From Proteobacteria bacterium SG_bin5 (GTDB lineage Bacteria; Pseudomonadota; Alphaproteobacteria; Sphingomonadales; Sphingomonadaceae): DNA of 64,000 nucleotides. The notes under the pieces are model-generated. The model saw only the letters and a program-made list of their open reading frames with translations, was not told where the DNA came from and did no database searches. Position 1 is the first letter of the stretch. The number at the start of each line of letters is the position of its first letter. The translations under genes and the position numbers were made by a program. Location of the stretch: positions 1 through 64,000 of the forward strand of contig LWDI01000092.1 of NCBI GenBank assembly GCA_002083475.1, in the 5' to 3' direction. This document shows positions 34,522 through 43,070 of the stretch, in pieces.

Positions 34522-36114
34522 ATGGGCGGGACGGTGTTCATCGGCGCGGCGAGCGGGGGCGCGCACGCCCAGGCGATCGAACTCAAGCGCGCCAATCGCC
34601 ACGGCCTGATCGCGGGCGCGACCGGCACCGGCAAGACGGTGACGGTGCAGGGGCTGATCGAGGGCTTTTCCGCCGCTGGCATTCCTTGTTTCGTGGCGGA
34701 CGTGAAAGGCGATCTCGCCGGGCTCGCCATGCCCGGCAGCGCGACGGCCAAGCCGCATCAGGCCTTCGCCGAGCGCGCGCGTGACATCGGCGACACGGCC
34801 TGGGCCTATCGCGCGGTGCCGGTGCAATTCTGGGATTTGTTCGGCGAGCAGGGCCACCCGATCCGCGCCACCATTTCCGAGATGGGGCCGCTGCTGCTCG
34901 CGCGGCTGTTGGGGCTGAACGAGACGCAGGAAGGCGTGCTGACGATCGCTTTCCACGTCGCCGATCAAGACGGGCTGTTGCTGCTCGATCTCGACGATCT
35001 CCAGGCGCTGCTCGCGCATTGCGCCGAGCGCGCGGCCGAACTCACCACCACTTATGGCAATGTCAGCAAGCAATCGGTCGGCGCGATCCAGCGCGCGCTG
35101 CTGCAACTGCGCGCGCAAGGGGCCGAGCATTTCTTCGGTGAACCCGCGCTCGATCTCGCCGATTTCCTGAGCGTCGATGAAAGCGGCGCGGGCATCGTCA
35201 ACATCCTGGCCGCCGACAAATTGATGGCCTCGCCCAAGCTCTACGCCACGTTTCTGCTCTGGCTGATGAGCGAATTGTTCGAAAGCCTTCCCGAAGTCGG
35301 CGATCCGGACAAGCCCAAGCTCGCTTTCTTCTTCGACGAGGCGCATCTGCTGTTCGACGATGCGCCCGAGGCGCTCACCGACAAGATCGAACAAGTCGTG
35401 CGGCTGATCCGCTCCAAGGGCGTGGGCGTCTATTTCATCACCCAAAACCCGATCGACATTCCCGATAAGGTCGCGGGCCAACTCGGCAACCGCGTGCAGC
35501 ACGCGTTGCGCGCCTTCACCCCGCGCGATCAGGCGGCGGTGAAAGCGGCGGCGACGACGTTTCGCCCCAATCCCGATGTCGATGTGGCGCGCGCGATCAC
35601 CGAGCTGAAAGTCGGCGAGGCGCTCGTTTCGCTGCTGATGGCCGATGGCGCGCCCTCGCCGGTCGAGCGCGTGCTGATCCGCCCGCCCGCCTCGCGCGAC
35701 GGGCCGCTCTCGCCCGAGGAGCGGCGCCTGCTGATCGAGACCGACGCGATCGGCGCCAAATACGACATTTTGATCGATCGCGACTCGGCCGAGGAAATCC
35801 TCGCCGCCAAGGCCCAGGAAGCCCAAGCGGCCGCCGCCGAGGCCAAGGCCGCCGGCGAGGCCGAGAAGGCGGCCGCGCAGCGCGCCAAGGAAGAAGCCCG
35901 CGCCGCCAAGGAGGCCGCGCGCGCCGCGCAAAATTCGGTGTGGAACAAGGTCGCGACCTCGGCGGCGCGCACCGCGACGAGCACGATCACCCGCCAGGTG
36001 GCCAATGAGCTGGCCAAGCAAGTGCTCGGCACCGGCGGCCGGCGGCGGAGCGCCTCGGGCGGGATGCTCGGCCAAGTGGTGCGCGGCGTGCTCGGCGGGC
36101 TGTTCCGGGGGTGA
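34522..36114 (+). CDS. DUF853 HerA/VirB4-like ATPase (YjgR family)
   Basis: 530 residues; GGGAGG eight bases before ATG 34522. Walker A is AGATGTGKTVTVQGL (residues 31-45), Walker B region LAFFFDEAHLLFDDAPE, and NRVQHALRAFTPRDQAAVKAAA follows. The Ala/Glu/Lys-rich segment at 425-475 is a coiled coil, then a basic tail with a Gly-rich C-terminus. Members are called YjgR; function unknown, possibly DNA translocation. Standing alone between degP and an SPFH gene, with no NurA-like nuclease nearby, it is unlikely to be a HerA-NurA repair pair. Confidence 0.9.
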   Translation: MGGTVFIGAASGGAHAQAIELKRANRHGLIAGATGTGKTVTVQGLIEGFSAAGIPCFVADVKGDLAGLAMPGSATAKPHQAFAERARDIGDTAWAYRAVPVQFWDLFGEQGHPIRATISEMGPLLLARLLGLNETQEGVLTIAFHVADQDGLLLLDLDDLQALLAHCAERAAELTTTYGNVSKQSVGAIQRALLQLRAQGAEHFFGEPALDLADFLSVDESGAGIVNILAADKLMASPKLYATFLLWLMSELFESLPEVGDPDKPKLAFFFDEAHLLFDDAPEALTDKIEQVVRLIRSKGVGVYFITQNPIDIPDKVAGQLGNRVQHALRAFTPRDQAAVKAAATTFRPNPDVDVARAITELKVGEALVSLLMADGAPSPVERVLIRPPASRDGPLSPEERRLLIETDAIGAKYDILIDRDSAEEILAAKAQEAQAAAAEAKAAGEAEKAAAQRAKEEARAAKEAARAAQNSVWNKVATSAARTATSTITRQVANELAKQVLGTGGRRRSASGGMLGQVVRGVLGGLFRG

Positions 36115-36201
36115 GCGCCAGGCGGCGATGCCGCCACCGAAATCATTTGCCGAATCCCGTGAAGCGATATAATTATGATATCGTCTTTTCGGGAGGGTAG
36201 G

Positions 36202-37089
36202 ATGATCGAGTCGACCAATCTCAACCGCACCAGCGAGCGGCGCGCGAACGCCTCGAGCGGCTATTTGATGCTCGTGCTGCTGCTCGTCGCGTTCGCCGCG
36301 GCGATTTTCGGCGGGTCGATGCTCGATGCCGCCCCCGGCGCCGGGCTCGCGCTCGTCGTGGCGGCCGCGCTCGCCTTGGTCTTCATTGCGCCGGGCTTTT
36401 ACATGCTCCAGCCCAATCAAGCGGCGGCGATCACCTTGTTCGGCGCCTATGCCGGCACCGATCGCACCAATGGCCTGCGCTGGGTGCTGCCGTGGCTCGG
36501 CAAGAAGAAGATCAGCCTGCGCGCGAACAACGTGATTTCCGAGCGGCTGAAAGTGAACGATCTGCGCGGCAACCCGATCGAGATCGCCACGCAAGTCGTT
36601 TGGCGCGTCACCGATACCGCCCAGGCCTTGTTCGATATCGATGATTATAAGGCCTTCGTCATCGTTCAGATCGAGGCGGCGGTGCGCGCGATCGGCGCGC
36701 GCTATCCTTATGACGATTTCGAGCATCAGGAAGTCACGCTGCGCGGCAATCACGATCAAATCGGCGCCGAGTTGCGCGACGAGCTGATGAAGCGGCTCGC
36801 GGTCGCGGGCGTCAGCGTCGACGAATGCGGCTTCACCCATTTGGCCTATGCGCAGGAGATCGCGGGCGCGATGCTGCGCCGCCAACAGGCGCAGGCGGTG
36901 GTCGCCGCGCGCCAGACCTTGGTCGAGGGCGCGGTCGGCATGGTGCAAATGGCGCTCGCCGCGCTCGCCGAGAGCAAGGTGGTCGAGCTCGACGACGAGC
37001 GGCGCGCGGCGATGGTCTCGAACCTGATGGTCGTGCTGTGCGGCGAGCGCGACACCCAGCCCGTGGTCAACGCCGGCTCGCTCTACTGA
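36202..37089 (+). CDS. SPFH-domain membrane protein (band-7 family)
   Basis: 295 residues from ATG 36202, chosen because GGGAGGG lies five bases upstream; an ATG nine codons earlier has none. Two membrane segments (about 22-40 and 52-70) precede an SPFH domain with GFYMLQPNQAAAITLFGAYAGT, GNPIEIATQVVWRVTDTAQALFD and VSVDECGFTHLAYAQEIAGAML. It is a stomatin-like scaffold distinct from HflKC. Its stop is four bases before an RHH protein gene, a pairing often seen in proteobacteria. Confidence 0.88.
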   Translation: MIESTNLNRTSERRANASSGYLMLVLLLVAFAAAIFGGSMLDAAPGAGLALVVAAALALVFIAPGFYMLQPNQAAAITLFGAYAGTDRTNGLRWVLPWLGKKKISLRANNVISERLKVNDLRGNPIEIATQVVWRVTDTAQALFDIDDYKAFVIVQIEAAVRAIGARYPYDDFEHQEVTLRGNHDQIGAELRDELMKRLAVAGVSVDECGFTHLAYAQEIAGAMLRRQQAQAVVAARQTLVEGAVGMVQMALAALAESKVVELDDERRAAMVSNLMVVLCGERDTQPVVNAGSLY

Positions 37090-37092
37090 TCC

Positions 37093-37287
37093 GTGAGCGG
37101 GGCGAAGAAAGCCTTTCCGCTGCGGCTCGATCCCGCGCTCCACGCCGCGATCGAGCGTAGCGCGGCGGCCGAGCTGCGTAGCGTCAACGCCCAGATCGAA
37201 TTGCTGCTGCGCGAGGCCTTGGCGCGGCGCGGGGTGAAGCTCGCCCCGCCCGAGGCGGCGCGCCGGGGGCGGCCGCCGAAGGAATAG
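37093..37287 (+). CDS. Arc-like ribbon-helix-helix protein
   Basis: 64 residues from GTG 37093. KKAFPLRLDPALHAAIERSAAAELRSVNAQIELLLREALARRG is an Arc/MetJ-type ribbon-helix-helix. The basic tail RRGRPPKE resembles an AT-hook. Because it is translated just after the SPFH protein, it may be that operon's regulator, or it may work with the membrane protein directly. No toxin partner is next to it. Confidence 0.85.
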   Translation: MSGAKKAFPLRLDPALHAAIERSAAAELRSVNAQIELLLREALARRGVKLAPPEAARRGRPPKE

Positions 37288-37288
37288 A

Positions 37289-37389
37289 GCGATTTCCAGG
37301 CAGGTGGAATCACCTGCCGACTCGGAAATCGCGGTAAATCAAAGATCTAGAGCGGCGATCCGATGCAATCGGATCGGAAACCGCTCTAG
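37289..37389. repeat. Two tandem palindromes after the RHH gene
   Basis: First, GCGATTTCCAGGCAGGTG/CACCTGCCGACTCGGAAATCGC (37289-37332), the inverse of the copy at 29340. Second, CTAGAGCGGCGATCCGAT/ATCGGATCGGAAACCGCTCTAG (37348-37389). Both could form stable transcript-end stems downstream of the SPFH-RHH pair. Confidence 0.75.
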
Positions 37390-37492
37390 CGCGGGCGGCG
37401 ATCGAGTGGCGCCGAAAAGCGCTTACGCGGCAACCTACGCCCGGCTCCCTCGTTGGAGACGGACGCGCTTCCCGCGCCGATAGGATGATCCG

Positions 37493-37651
37493 ATGAAAGC
37501 GCGCCATTTTGGCTGGGCGGCCCTGTTCGCGGGCGGCGCCGCACTGCTATGGCTCAAAAACGCGGGCGATCAAAAAGCGATCGACGCCGCCAACGCCAAG
37601 CGGCTCGCCCCGCCGCCCACGCCCAGCGCCGCCGACATCACGGTGGCATGA
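37493..37651 (+). CDS. Tiny membrane-anchored protein upstream of an MBL-fold hydrolase
   Basis: 52 residues from ATG 37493; GATAGGATGAT is just upstream. One hydrophobic N-terminal segment (FGWAALFAGGAALLWL), then a polar Ala/Pro-rich tail. The stop overlaps the next start (ATGA at 37648), so it is translationally coupled to the hydrolase gene. No family recognised. Confidence 0.55.
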   Translation: MKARHFGWAALFAGGAALLWLKNAGDQKAIDAANAKRLAPPPTPSAADITVA

Positions 37652-38505
37652 CGATGCGCGTCCATCATCTCAACTGCGGCACCTGCTGCCCGATCGGCGG
37701 CCGCGCGTTCGACGGGACGCGCGACGGGCTTCACGCCCATCTCGTCTGCCATTGCCTGTTGATCGAAACCGATGCCGGGCTGGTGCTGGTCGATACCGGT
37801 TTCGGCCGGCAAGACGTGGCGGCGCCGCGCGCGCGGCTCGCCGAATTCTTCCTCCAACTCAACCGCCCGCGCTTGCGCGAGGGCGAGACGGCGGTCGCGC
37901 AAATCCGCGCGCTCGGTTTCGATCCGGCCGAGGTGCGCCATATCGTCGTCACTCATCTCGATTTCGATCATGCCGGCGGGCTCGAGGATTTTCCGAACGC
38001 GGCGGTGCATGTCACCGCGCGCGAGAAGGAAGTCGCCGATGCCGGGCGTGGTGGGGCGTTCGTCGGCGCGCGGCGCTATCGGCCCGCGCAATGGGACGGT
38101 GTCGCCGATTGGCATCTCTATCCGATGGGCGGCGGCGAGGCGTGGCACGGATTCGACGCGGTGCGCGATCTGCACGGCCTGCCGCCCGAGATTCTGCTCG
38201 TGCCGCTATCGGGCCACACTTGGGGGCATAGCGGCGTCGCGGTGCGCGATGGTGCCGGCTGGCTGCTCCATGCGGGCGACGCCTATTTCTTCCGTGGTGA
38301 GGTGGGGCTGGAGACGCCGGTCTGCCCGCCGGGGCTCGCCGGCTATCAGCGGCTGATGGAGGTCGATCGCGCGGCGCGGCTCGCCAACCAGGCCAAGCTG
38401 CGCGCGCTGTCGCGATCGGCGCCCGAGGTGCGCATTTTTTGCGCGCATGACGCGGTGGAGTTCGGGCTACTGGCGGGGGGTAGCGCGGGCGCCACCCCCG
38501 GTTGA
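37648..38505 (+). CDS. Metallo-beta-lactamase-fold hydrolase (AHL-lactonase-like)
   Basis: 285 residues from ATG 37648. The metal-binding motif THLDFDHAGG and the distal SGHTWGHSGVAV and HAGDAYF residues place it in the MBL superfamily; the HLDFDH form is that of lactonase-type and related enzymes. No signal peptide. Substrate not predictable; a quorum-sensing-lactone role is only a family possibility and no luxI/luxR is in the window. Confidence 0.83.
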   Translation: MTMRVHHLNCGTCCPIGGRAFDGTRDGLHAHLVCHCLLIETDAGLVLVDTGFGRQDVAAPRARLAEFFLQLNRPRLREGETAVAQIRALGFDPAEVRHIVVTHLDFDHAGGLEDFPNAAVHVTAREKEVADAGRGGAFVGARRYRPAQWDGVADWHLYPMGGGEAWHGFDAVRDLHGLPPEILLVPLSGHTWGHSGVAVRDGAGWLLHAGDAYFFRGEVGLETPVCPPGLAGYQRLMEVDRAARLANQAKLRALSRSAPEVRIFCAHDAVEFGLLAGGSAGATPG

Positions 38506-38509
38506 CGGC

Positions 38510-39565
38510 TCACTCCGCCGCGACGTCGGCCTGGGCGAACATGTCCGCCTCGGCATCCTCGTTCGCGACTTCGGCCTTGCCGAGCTTGGCGCGCTGGCGC
38601 TTGTCGAAGCTGTCCCACACTTCGCCCCAATTGCCGCGCGTCGCGCCCTTCGAATATTCGGTCGCGCGCTGTTCGAAGAAATTGGCGTGCTCGACCCCGT
38701 TGAGGAGCGGCGCGAGCCAGGGCAGCGGGTGCTCGTCGATCATATAGATCGGCTTCAGCCCCAATTGGCCGAGGCGCCAATCGGCGATGTAGCGGATGTA
38801 TTTCTTGATTTCCTTGGGCGTCATCCCCGTAACCGGGCCTTGCTCGAAGGCGAGATCGATGAACGCGTCTTCCAGTCGCACCGTCGTCTGGCAGACATCG
38901 GCGATATCGTCCTTCACCGCCTTGGTGAGGCAATCGCGCTCGCGGACGAATTCGTGGAACAGGCGGACGATGCCCTCGCAATGCAAGCTCTCGTCGCGCA
39001 CCGACCAGGAGACGATCTGCCCCATGCCCTTCATCTTGTTGAAGCGCGGGAAATTCATCAGCATCGCGAAGCTCGCGAACAGCTGCAGCCCTTCGGTGAA
39101 GCCGCCGAACATCGCCAGCGTCTTGGCGATGTCTTCATCGCTATCGACGCCGAATTGCTGCAGATAATCGTGCTTGTCCTTCATTTCGGCATAATCGAGA
39201 AAGGCCGAATATTCGGTTTCGGGCATGCCGATCGTGTCGAGCAGGTGCGAATAGGCCGCGATATGCACCGTCTCCATATTGCTGAAGGCGGTGAGCATCA
39301 TCTTGATCTCGGTCGGCTTGAACACCCGGCCATATTTGTCGTGGTAGCAATCCTGCACCTCGACATCGGCCTGGGTGAAGAAGCGGAAGATCTGCGTGAG
39401 CAGGTTGCGCTCATGCGCCGAGAGTTTCTGCGCCCAGTCGCGGCAATCCTCGCCGAGTGGCACTTCCTCGGGCATCCAATGGATCTGTTGCTGGCGCTTC
39501 CAGAAATCATAGGCCCAGGGATATTCGAAGGGCTTGTACGTTTTGCGGGCCGAGAGGAGGGACAT
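38510..39565 (-). CDS. nrdB: Ribonucleotide reductase class Ia small subunit NrdB
   Basis: 351 residues. It houses the diiron-tyrosyl radical cofactor (EEVPLGEDCRDW, FTQADVEVQDCY, FSNMETVHIAAYSHLLDT, FAMLMNFPRFNKMKG, RDESLHCEGI carry the family's iron ligands and tyrosine). It pairs with NrdA (40678-42621), but three small genes and a repeat stand between them. The C-terminus is acidic. Confidence 0.95.
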   Translation of the reverse strand: MSLLSARKTYKPFEYPWAYDFWKRQQQIHWMPEEVPLGEDCRDWAQKLSAHERNLLTQIFRFFTQADVEVQDCYHDKYGRVFKPTEIKMMLTAFSNMETVHIAAYSHLLDTIGMPETEYSAFLDYAEMKDKHDYLQQFGVDSDEDIAKTLAMFGGFTEGLQLFASFAMLMNFPRFNKMKGMGQIVSWSVRDESLHCEGIVRLFHEFVRERDCLTKAVKDDIADVCQTTVRLEDAFIDLAFEQGPVTGMTPKEIKKYIRYIADWRLGQLGLKPIYMIDEHPLPWLAPLLNGVEHANFFEQRATEYSKGATRGNWGEVWDSFDKRQRAKLGKAEVANEDAEADMFAQADVAAE

Positions 39566-39568
39566 TGG

Positions 39569-39880
39569 CTAGTTCCTTGTAGCGAGCTTGATTGCTTCCA
39601 ACAGGAAGACTACGAGGTTGACGGCGGCAATAAGATACCAAAGCTTCCTTGACGGGTATTGACGTTCAGAATGCCACGGGGGAACTCTGAAAATATAGAG
39701 CGAACTCATCGAGATCATCGCGATCGGCGCAATTAACGTCGACCCGGGAGGAATCCATTTTATCTGGGTAAAAGATGCTGTGAAATCCAGGAGCAACCAC
39801 GATCCCGAAATCGCGAAGACGCCGAAAATTAGTGCGTTTGCCCAATTCGGAAGAGCGTGGCTTTGCCGGATGCCGCTCAC
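39569..39880 (-). CDS. Small membrane protein between nrdA and nrdB, lower-GC
   Basis: 103 residues from GTG 39880, overlapping the previous stop (GTGA). Three hydrophobic segments (ANALIFGVFAISGSWLLLDFTASF, LIAPIAMISMSSLYIF, LWYLIAAVNLVVFLLEAI) suggest an integral membrane protein. Base composition is visibly less GC-rich than all its neighbours, which may mean transfer or relaxed selection. Its stop lies three bases before nrdB, so it is translated just ahead of that subunit. No family recognised. Confidence 0.6.
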   Translation of the reverse strand: MSGIRQSHALPNWANALIFGVFAISGSWLLLDFTASFTQIKWIPPGSTLIAPIAMISMSSLYIFRVPPWHSERQYPSRKLWYLIAAVNLVVFLLEAIKLATRN

Positions 39881-40074
39881 TGTCCCGCCCCCCAGCTCCA
39901 CAAAGTGTACGCATAAAAGGCCAGCACCACCGCGCCGGCGGCGAGCATCGTGCCGGCGATGCGGCGGCGATAGACCGCCGGCTCGTCCGCCGCCGGGCGC
40001 GTGAAAGTATAGCCGGCGGCGCCACCGGCGGCGAGGGCGACGAGCGCCATGATCGCGGCGTCCATCCGCCTCAC
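39877..40074 (-). CDS. Small two-pass membrane protein
   Basis: 65 residues from GTG 40074 (or ATG 40065), overlapping the preceding stop by GTGA and the following start by GTGA. Two hydrophobic segments (IMALVALAAGGAAGYTF and IAGTMLAAGAVVLAFYAYTLW) joined by a polar loop with EPAVYRRR. It is the middle gene of a coupled triplet located between nrdA and nrdB. No family recognised. Confidence 0.55.
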   Translation of the reverse strand: MRRMDAAIMALVALAAGGAAGYTFTRPAADEPAVYRRRIAGTMLAAGAVVLAFYAYTLWSWGAGQ

Positions 40075-40379
40075 CCCCGCACCACGCGGGTGCGGGTGCG
40101 ATAGACCACGCGGGTACCCCCGCGCGCGCCGACGCCCAGGAACACGATTCCCAGGAAATAGCCGAAATCATACCAGCCGCCCGCATTGGGCACCGCATAG
40201 ACCGCGACCCCCGGCAGGAAGAGCGAGAGCACCCAGGCGACCGGGAAAATGAAGCCGTGCCACAGCCCGCTCACGAAGCCGGGCGCGCCGGGCTGCACCG
40301 TTCCCGGCACCGCGCGCGCGCAAGCGGCGACGGTGGCGGCGAGCAGCAGGACTAGAGCGAAACGGGCGGGCTTGGTCAT
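40071..40379 (-). CDS. Small lipoprotein-like membrane protein
   Basis: 102 residues from ATG 40379. The N-terminal hydrophobic run ends in a lipobox-like ATVAAC (Cys at about residue 20). Two further hydrophobic segments (LWHGFIFPVAWVLSLFLPGVAV, GYFLGIVFLGVGA) and a very basic tail (RVVYRTRTRVVRG) follow. Most single lipoproteins lack these extra spans, so processing at the Cys is uncertain. It is translationally coupled to the next gene. Confidence 0.6.
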   Translation of the reverse strand: MTKPARFALVLLLAATVAACARAVPGTVQPGAPGFVSGLWHGFIFPVAWVLSLFLPGVAVYAVPNAGGWYDFGYFLGIVFLGVGARGGTRVVYRTRTRVVRG

Positions 40380-40466
40380 CACGCATCTCCCATCGGCGAA
40401 AGCGCCGGGGATGAAGCGCGCGACGGGGCGTGGGGGTCCATGGGGATCACGTCGGAAGCCCAAGCT

Positions 40467-40552
40467 ATCGTCGCCCCGGCCCCCGAGCCGGGGCTCGGCT
40501 GCCTTGCGACGGCAGAAGCAGCCAAGCCCCGTGTCAAGCACGGGGCGACGAT
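40467..40552. repeat. Palindromic repeat, ATCGTCGCCCCGG/CGGGGCGACGAT type
   Basis: ATCGTCGCCCCGGCCCCCGAGCCGGGGCTCGGCT pairs with GCCAAGCCCCGTGTCAAGCACGGGGCGACGAT. It lies in the roughly 298-base gap between nrdA and the small lipoprotein gene. The rest of that gap has no ORF of coding character. Confidence 0.75.
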
Positions 40553-40640
40553 ATTGTTTGCACTGTTTGCTCGATGAGCCGAACGCCGCCCCGCCGTCAG
40601 ACGAGACCGCAGCGCGGCCTCGCTGCCCGCCGGGGCGAGT

Positions 40641-40666
40641 CTTGGCCGTGCCGGGGCACGGCCAAG
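40641..40666. terminator. Strong stem-loop just downstream of nrdA
   Basis: CTTGGCCGTG and CACGGCCAAG are a perfect 10-bp inverted pair around CCGGGG, starting 12 bases past the nrdA stop. There is no T-tract on the minus strand, so it is a 3'-end or processing stem rather than a textbook terminator. Confidence 0.45.
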
Positions 40667-40677
40667 CCGCCCGCGCC

Positions 40678-42621
40678 TCACTGACACGCCAAACACTCGT
40701 CATAATCCGTGTTCGGCAGCTCGATCTTCTTGAGCTCGGGCGTATTGTCCGCCTCCACCCCGCCCGCGAAGCTCGCGCGCTGGATCGATTTCGAGCGCAG
40801 ATAATAAAGCGATTTCACCCCCAGCTCCCAGGCGCGGAAATGGAGCATCAGCAGATCCCATTTCTCGACGTCCGCCGGGATGAACAAGTTCAGCGACTGC
40901 GACTGATCGATATAGGGCGTGCGATCGGCGGCGAGTTCGATCAGCCAGCGCTGGTCGATCTCGAAGCTCGTCTTGAATACGTCCTTTTCTTCCGGGCTCA
41001 AGAAATCGAGATGCTGCACCGATCCGCCGCGCTCCAGGATCGAGCTCCATACGCCTTCGCTGTTCTTCGCCTTGTCGCTCAGCAATTTCTCCAAATAGGG
41101 ATTGCGCACGACGAAGCTGCCCGAGAGCGTCTTGTGGGTATAGATGTTCGCCGGGATCGGCTCGATACACGCGCTGGTGCCGCCGCAGATGATGCTGATC
41201 GAGGCGGTCGGCGCGATCGCCATTTTGCAGCTGAACCGCTCCATCACCCCCATGTCGGCGGCATCGGGGCAGGGGCCGCGCTCGACCGCGAGTTGCATCG
41301 AGGCCTGGTCGACCTGCTCGCGGATGTGGCGGAAGATGCGCAAATTCCACTGCTTCGCCATCGCGCCTTCGAAGGGCAGCCCGCGCGCCTGGAGGAAGCT
41401 GTGATAGCCCATCACCCCCAGGCCCACCGAGCGCTCGCGCGCCGCCGAATAGGCCGCGCGCGCCATGCCCGGCTCGGCGCGATCGATATAATCCTGCAGC
41501 ACATTGTCGAGGAAGCGCATCACGTCCTCGATGAAGCATTTGTCGCCCTGCCATTCGTCCCAGGTCTCGAGGTTCAACGACGAGAGGCAGCACACCGCCG
41601 TGCGATCATTGCCGAGATGGTCGCGCCCCGTCGGCAGCGTGATTTCCGAACACAGGTTCGAGGTCGACACCTTCAGCCCCAATTCGCGGTGGTGCTTGGG
41701 CATCGCCTTGTTCACGTGATCGGCGAAGATGATATAGGGTTCCCCGGTCGCGAGCCGGGTTTCGACGAGTTTCTGGAACAAGGTGCGCGCGTCGACCTTG
41801 CCGCGCACCGAGCCGTCCTTGGGGCTGACGAGCGCCCACTCGCGCCCGTCGCGCACGGCTTCCATGAACGCGTCGGGGATCAGCACGCCGTGGTGCAGAT
41901 TGAGCGCCTTGCGGTTGAAATCGCCCGAGGGTTTGCGGATTTCGAGGAATTCCTCGATCTCGGGGTGCGAAATATCGAGATAGCAGGCCGCCGAGCCGCG
42001 CCGCAGCGACCCCTGCGAAATCGCGAGCGTGAGCGAGTCCATCACCCGCACGAAGGGGATGATGCCGCTGGTCTTGCCGTTGAGCCCCACCGGCTCGCCG
42101 ATGCCGCGCACATTGCCCCAATAGGTGCCGATCCCGCCGCCGCGCGAGGCGAGCCACACATTCTCGTTCCAGGTCGAGACGATGCCGTCGAGGCTATCGG
42201 GCACCGAATTGAGATAGCAGGAAATCGGCAAGCCACGCCCGGTGCCGCCGTTCGAGAGCACCGGCGTCGCCGGCATGAACCACAGCTTCGAGATATAGTC
42301 GTAGAGCCGCTGGGCGTGCGCCGCGTCATCGGCAAAGGCCGAGGCGACGCGGACGAACAGATCCTGAAAGCTCTCGCCGGGCAGGAGATAACGGTCCTTG
42401 AGCGTTTCCTTGCCGAATTCGGTGAGCAGCGCGTCGCGGCCATGATCGACCTCGAGCGCATAGGGGCGCGGCGCGACATGCTTGGTGTCGGGCGTGGCCG
42501 CTTTGGGCGCGGGAGCCTTGGGCGCGGCGGCCTGGCGCGCGGCGGGGGCGGGCGTCGACTTGGTGTCGGCGGCAAGGGCGGTGTCGCTGGTCATGATCGC
42601 TTCGTCATCCCGAAAATCCAT
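40678..42621 (-). CDS. nrdA: Ribonucleotide reductase class Ia large subunit NrdA
   Basis: 647 residues from ATG 42621, which has AGGAAG eight bases upstream; a GTG six codons earlier has no such site. RYLLPGESFQDLFVR, TPVLSNGGTGRGLPISCYLN, SRGGGIGTYWGNVRG, NLCSEITLP and PTASISIICGGTS are class I motifs, and ECLACQ at the C-terminus holds the redox pair C643/C646. An Ala/Pro-rich linker follows the start. There is no N-terminal ATP-cone visible in the first 60 residues, so overall activity control may differ from E. coli. Confidence 0.95.
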   Translation of the reverse strand: MDFRDDEAIMTSDTALAADTKSTPAPAARQAAAPKAPAPKAATPDTKHVAPRPYALEVDHGRDALLTEFGKETLKDRYLLPGESFQDLFVRVASAFADDAAHAQRLYDYISKLWFMPATPVLSNGGTGRGLPISCYLNSVPDSLDGIVSTWNENVWLASRGGGIGTYWGNVRGIGEPVGLNGKTSGIIPFVRVMDSLTLAISQGSLRRGSAACYLDISHPEIEEFLEIRKPSGDFNRKALNLHHGVLIPDAFMEAVRDGREWALVSPKDGSVRGKVDARTLFQKLVETRLATGEPYIIFADHVNKAMPKHHRELGLKVSTSNLCSEITLPTGRDHLGNDRTAVCCLSSLNLETWDEWQGDKCFIEDVMRFLDNVLQDYIDRAEPGMARAAYSAARERSVGLGVMGYHSFLQARGLPFEGAMAKQWNLRIFRHIREQVDQASMQLAVERGPCPDAADMGVMERFSCKMAIAPTASISIICGGTSACIEPIPANIYTHKTLSGSFVVRNPYLEKLLSDKAKNSEGVWSSILERGGSVQHLDFLSPEEKDVFKTSFEIDQRWLIELAADRTPYIDQSQSLNLFIPADVEKWDLLMLHFRAWELGVKSLYYLRSKSIQRASFAGGVEADNTPELKKIELPNTDYDECLACQ

Positions 42622-42796
42622 CGCTCGTCTTCCTGCCACAGGCGACTCGGGGGAGCCCCGATCGCAATCCTACCATGTTCCTTGGCGATGAGAACAAAAA
42701 GTGTCCATCGCCTTCTCTTGGCCAAGCGGGAGCGTCCGGCACGACATGGGATCGCGCCGCCGGAATACCAGCATTTGGGTCAGCCCCCTGAACCAA

Positions 42797-42812
42797 CCAC
42801 TATATTTTGTGG
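42797..42812. promoter_or_regulatory. Candidate NrdR box upstream of nrdA
   Basis: CCACTATATTTTGTGG is a 16-base imperfect palindrome (12 of 16 positions symmetric) in the form of the NrdR operator CAC-TATAT-TTGTG. It lies about 175 bases before the nrdA start in the only AT-rich patch there. NrdR usually binds two boxes; a second good match was not found nearby. Confidence 0.55.
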
Positions 42813-43070
42813 CCAATCGGGTCCCAAAGGCAAGAGCGTTGATGACAGATTAGGGACTCGGCTCACCGCTGGGAAGACTCGGTTCGTCGGCGCGCCGAAC
42901 GGGGTCGCGGCGCGATCGGACGGCGCGACGCGCGGGACCGCGCGGCTTTCCGGAAATGCAAGTGAACGGGGATGGAACAAAAAATTTTTCGGCGAAGTGG
43001 CGCGCGTCCCCAAAATCTTGTGGACGAATTCATGACACACACAATGCCGCGCGCCGGGCGCGGCCCGGCC

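Noticed and set aside
34522..36114. HerA-NurA DNA-end-processing or defence module
   Set aside because: No NurA-like nuclease or other defence gene adjoins; the protein matches the lone YjgR/DUF853 family.
34156..37143. 995-residue frame antisense to the HerA-like and SPFH genes
   Set aside because: His/Arg/Ala-rich with no motifs; the opposite strand holds complete, motif-bearing genes.
37648..38505. Calling the MBL-fold protein a quorum-quenching lactonase
   Set aside because: The HLDFDH motif is shared by many MBL hydrolases and no quorum-sensing genes are near.
40249..43035. 928-residue plus-strand frame over nrdA
   Set aside because: Shadow of nrdA; its sequence lacks any domain and it runs through the repeat and NrdR-box region.
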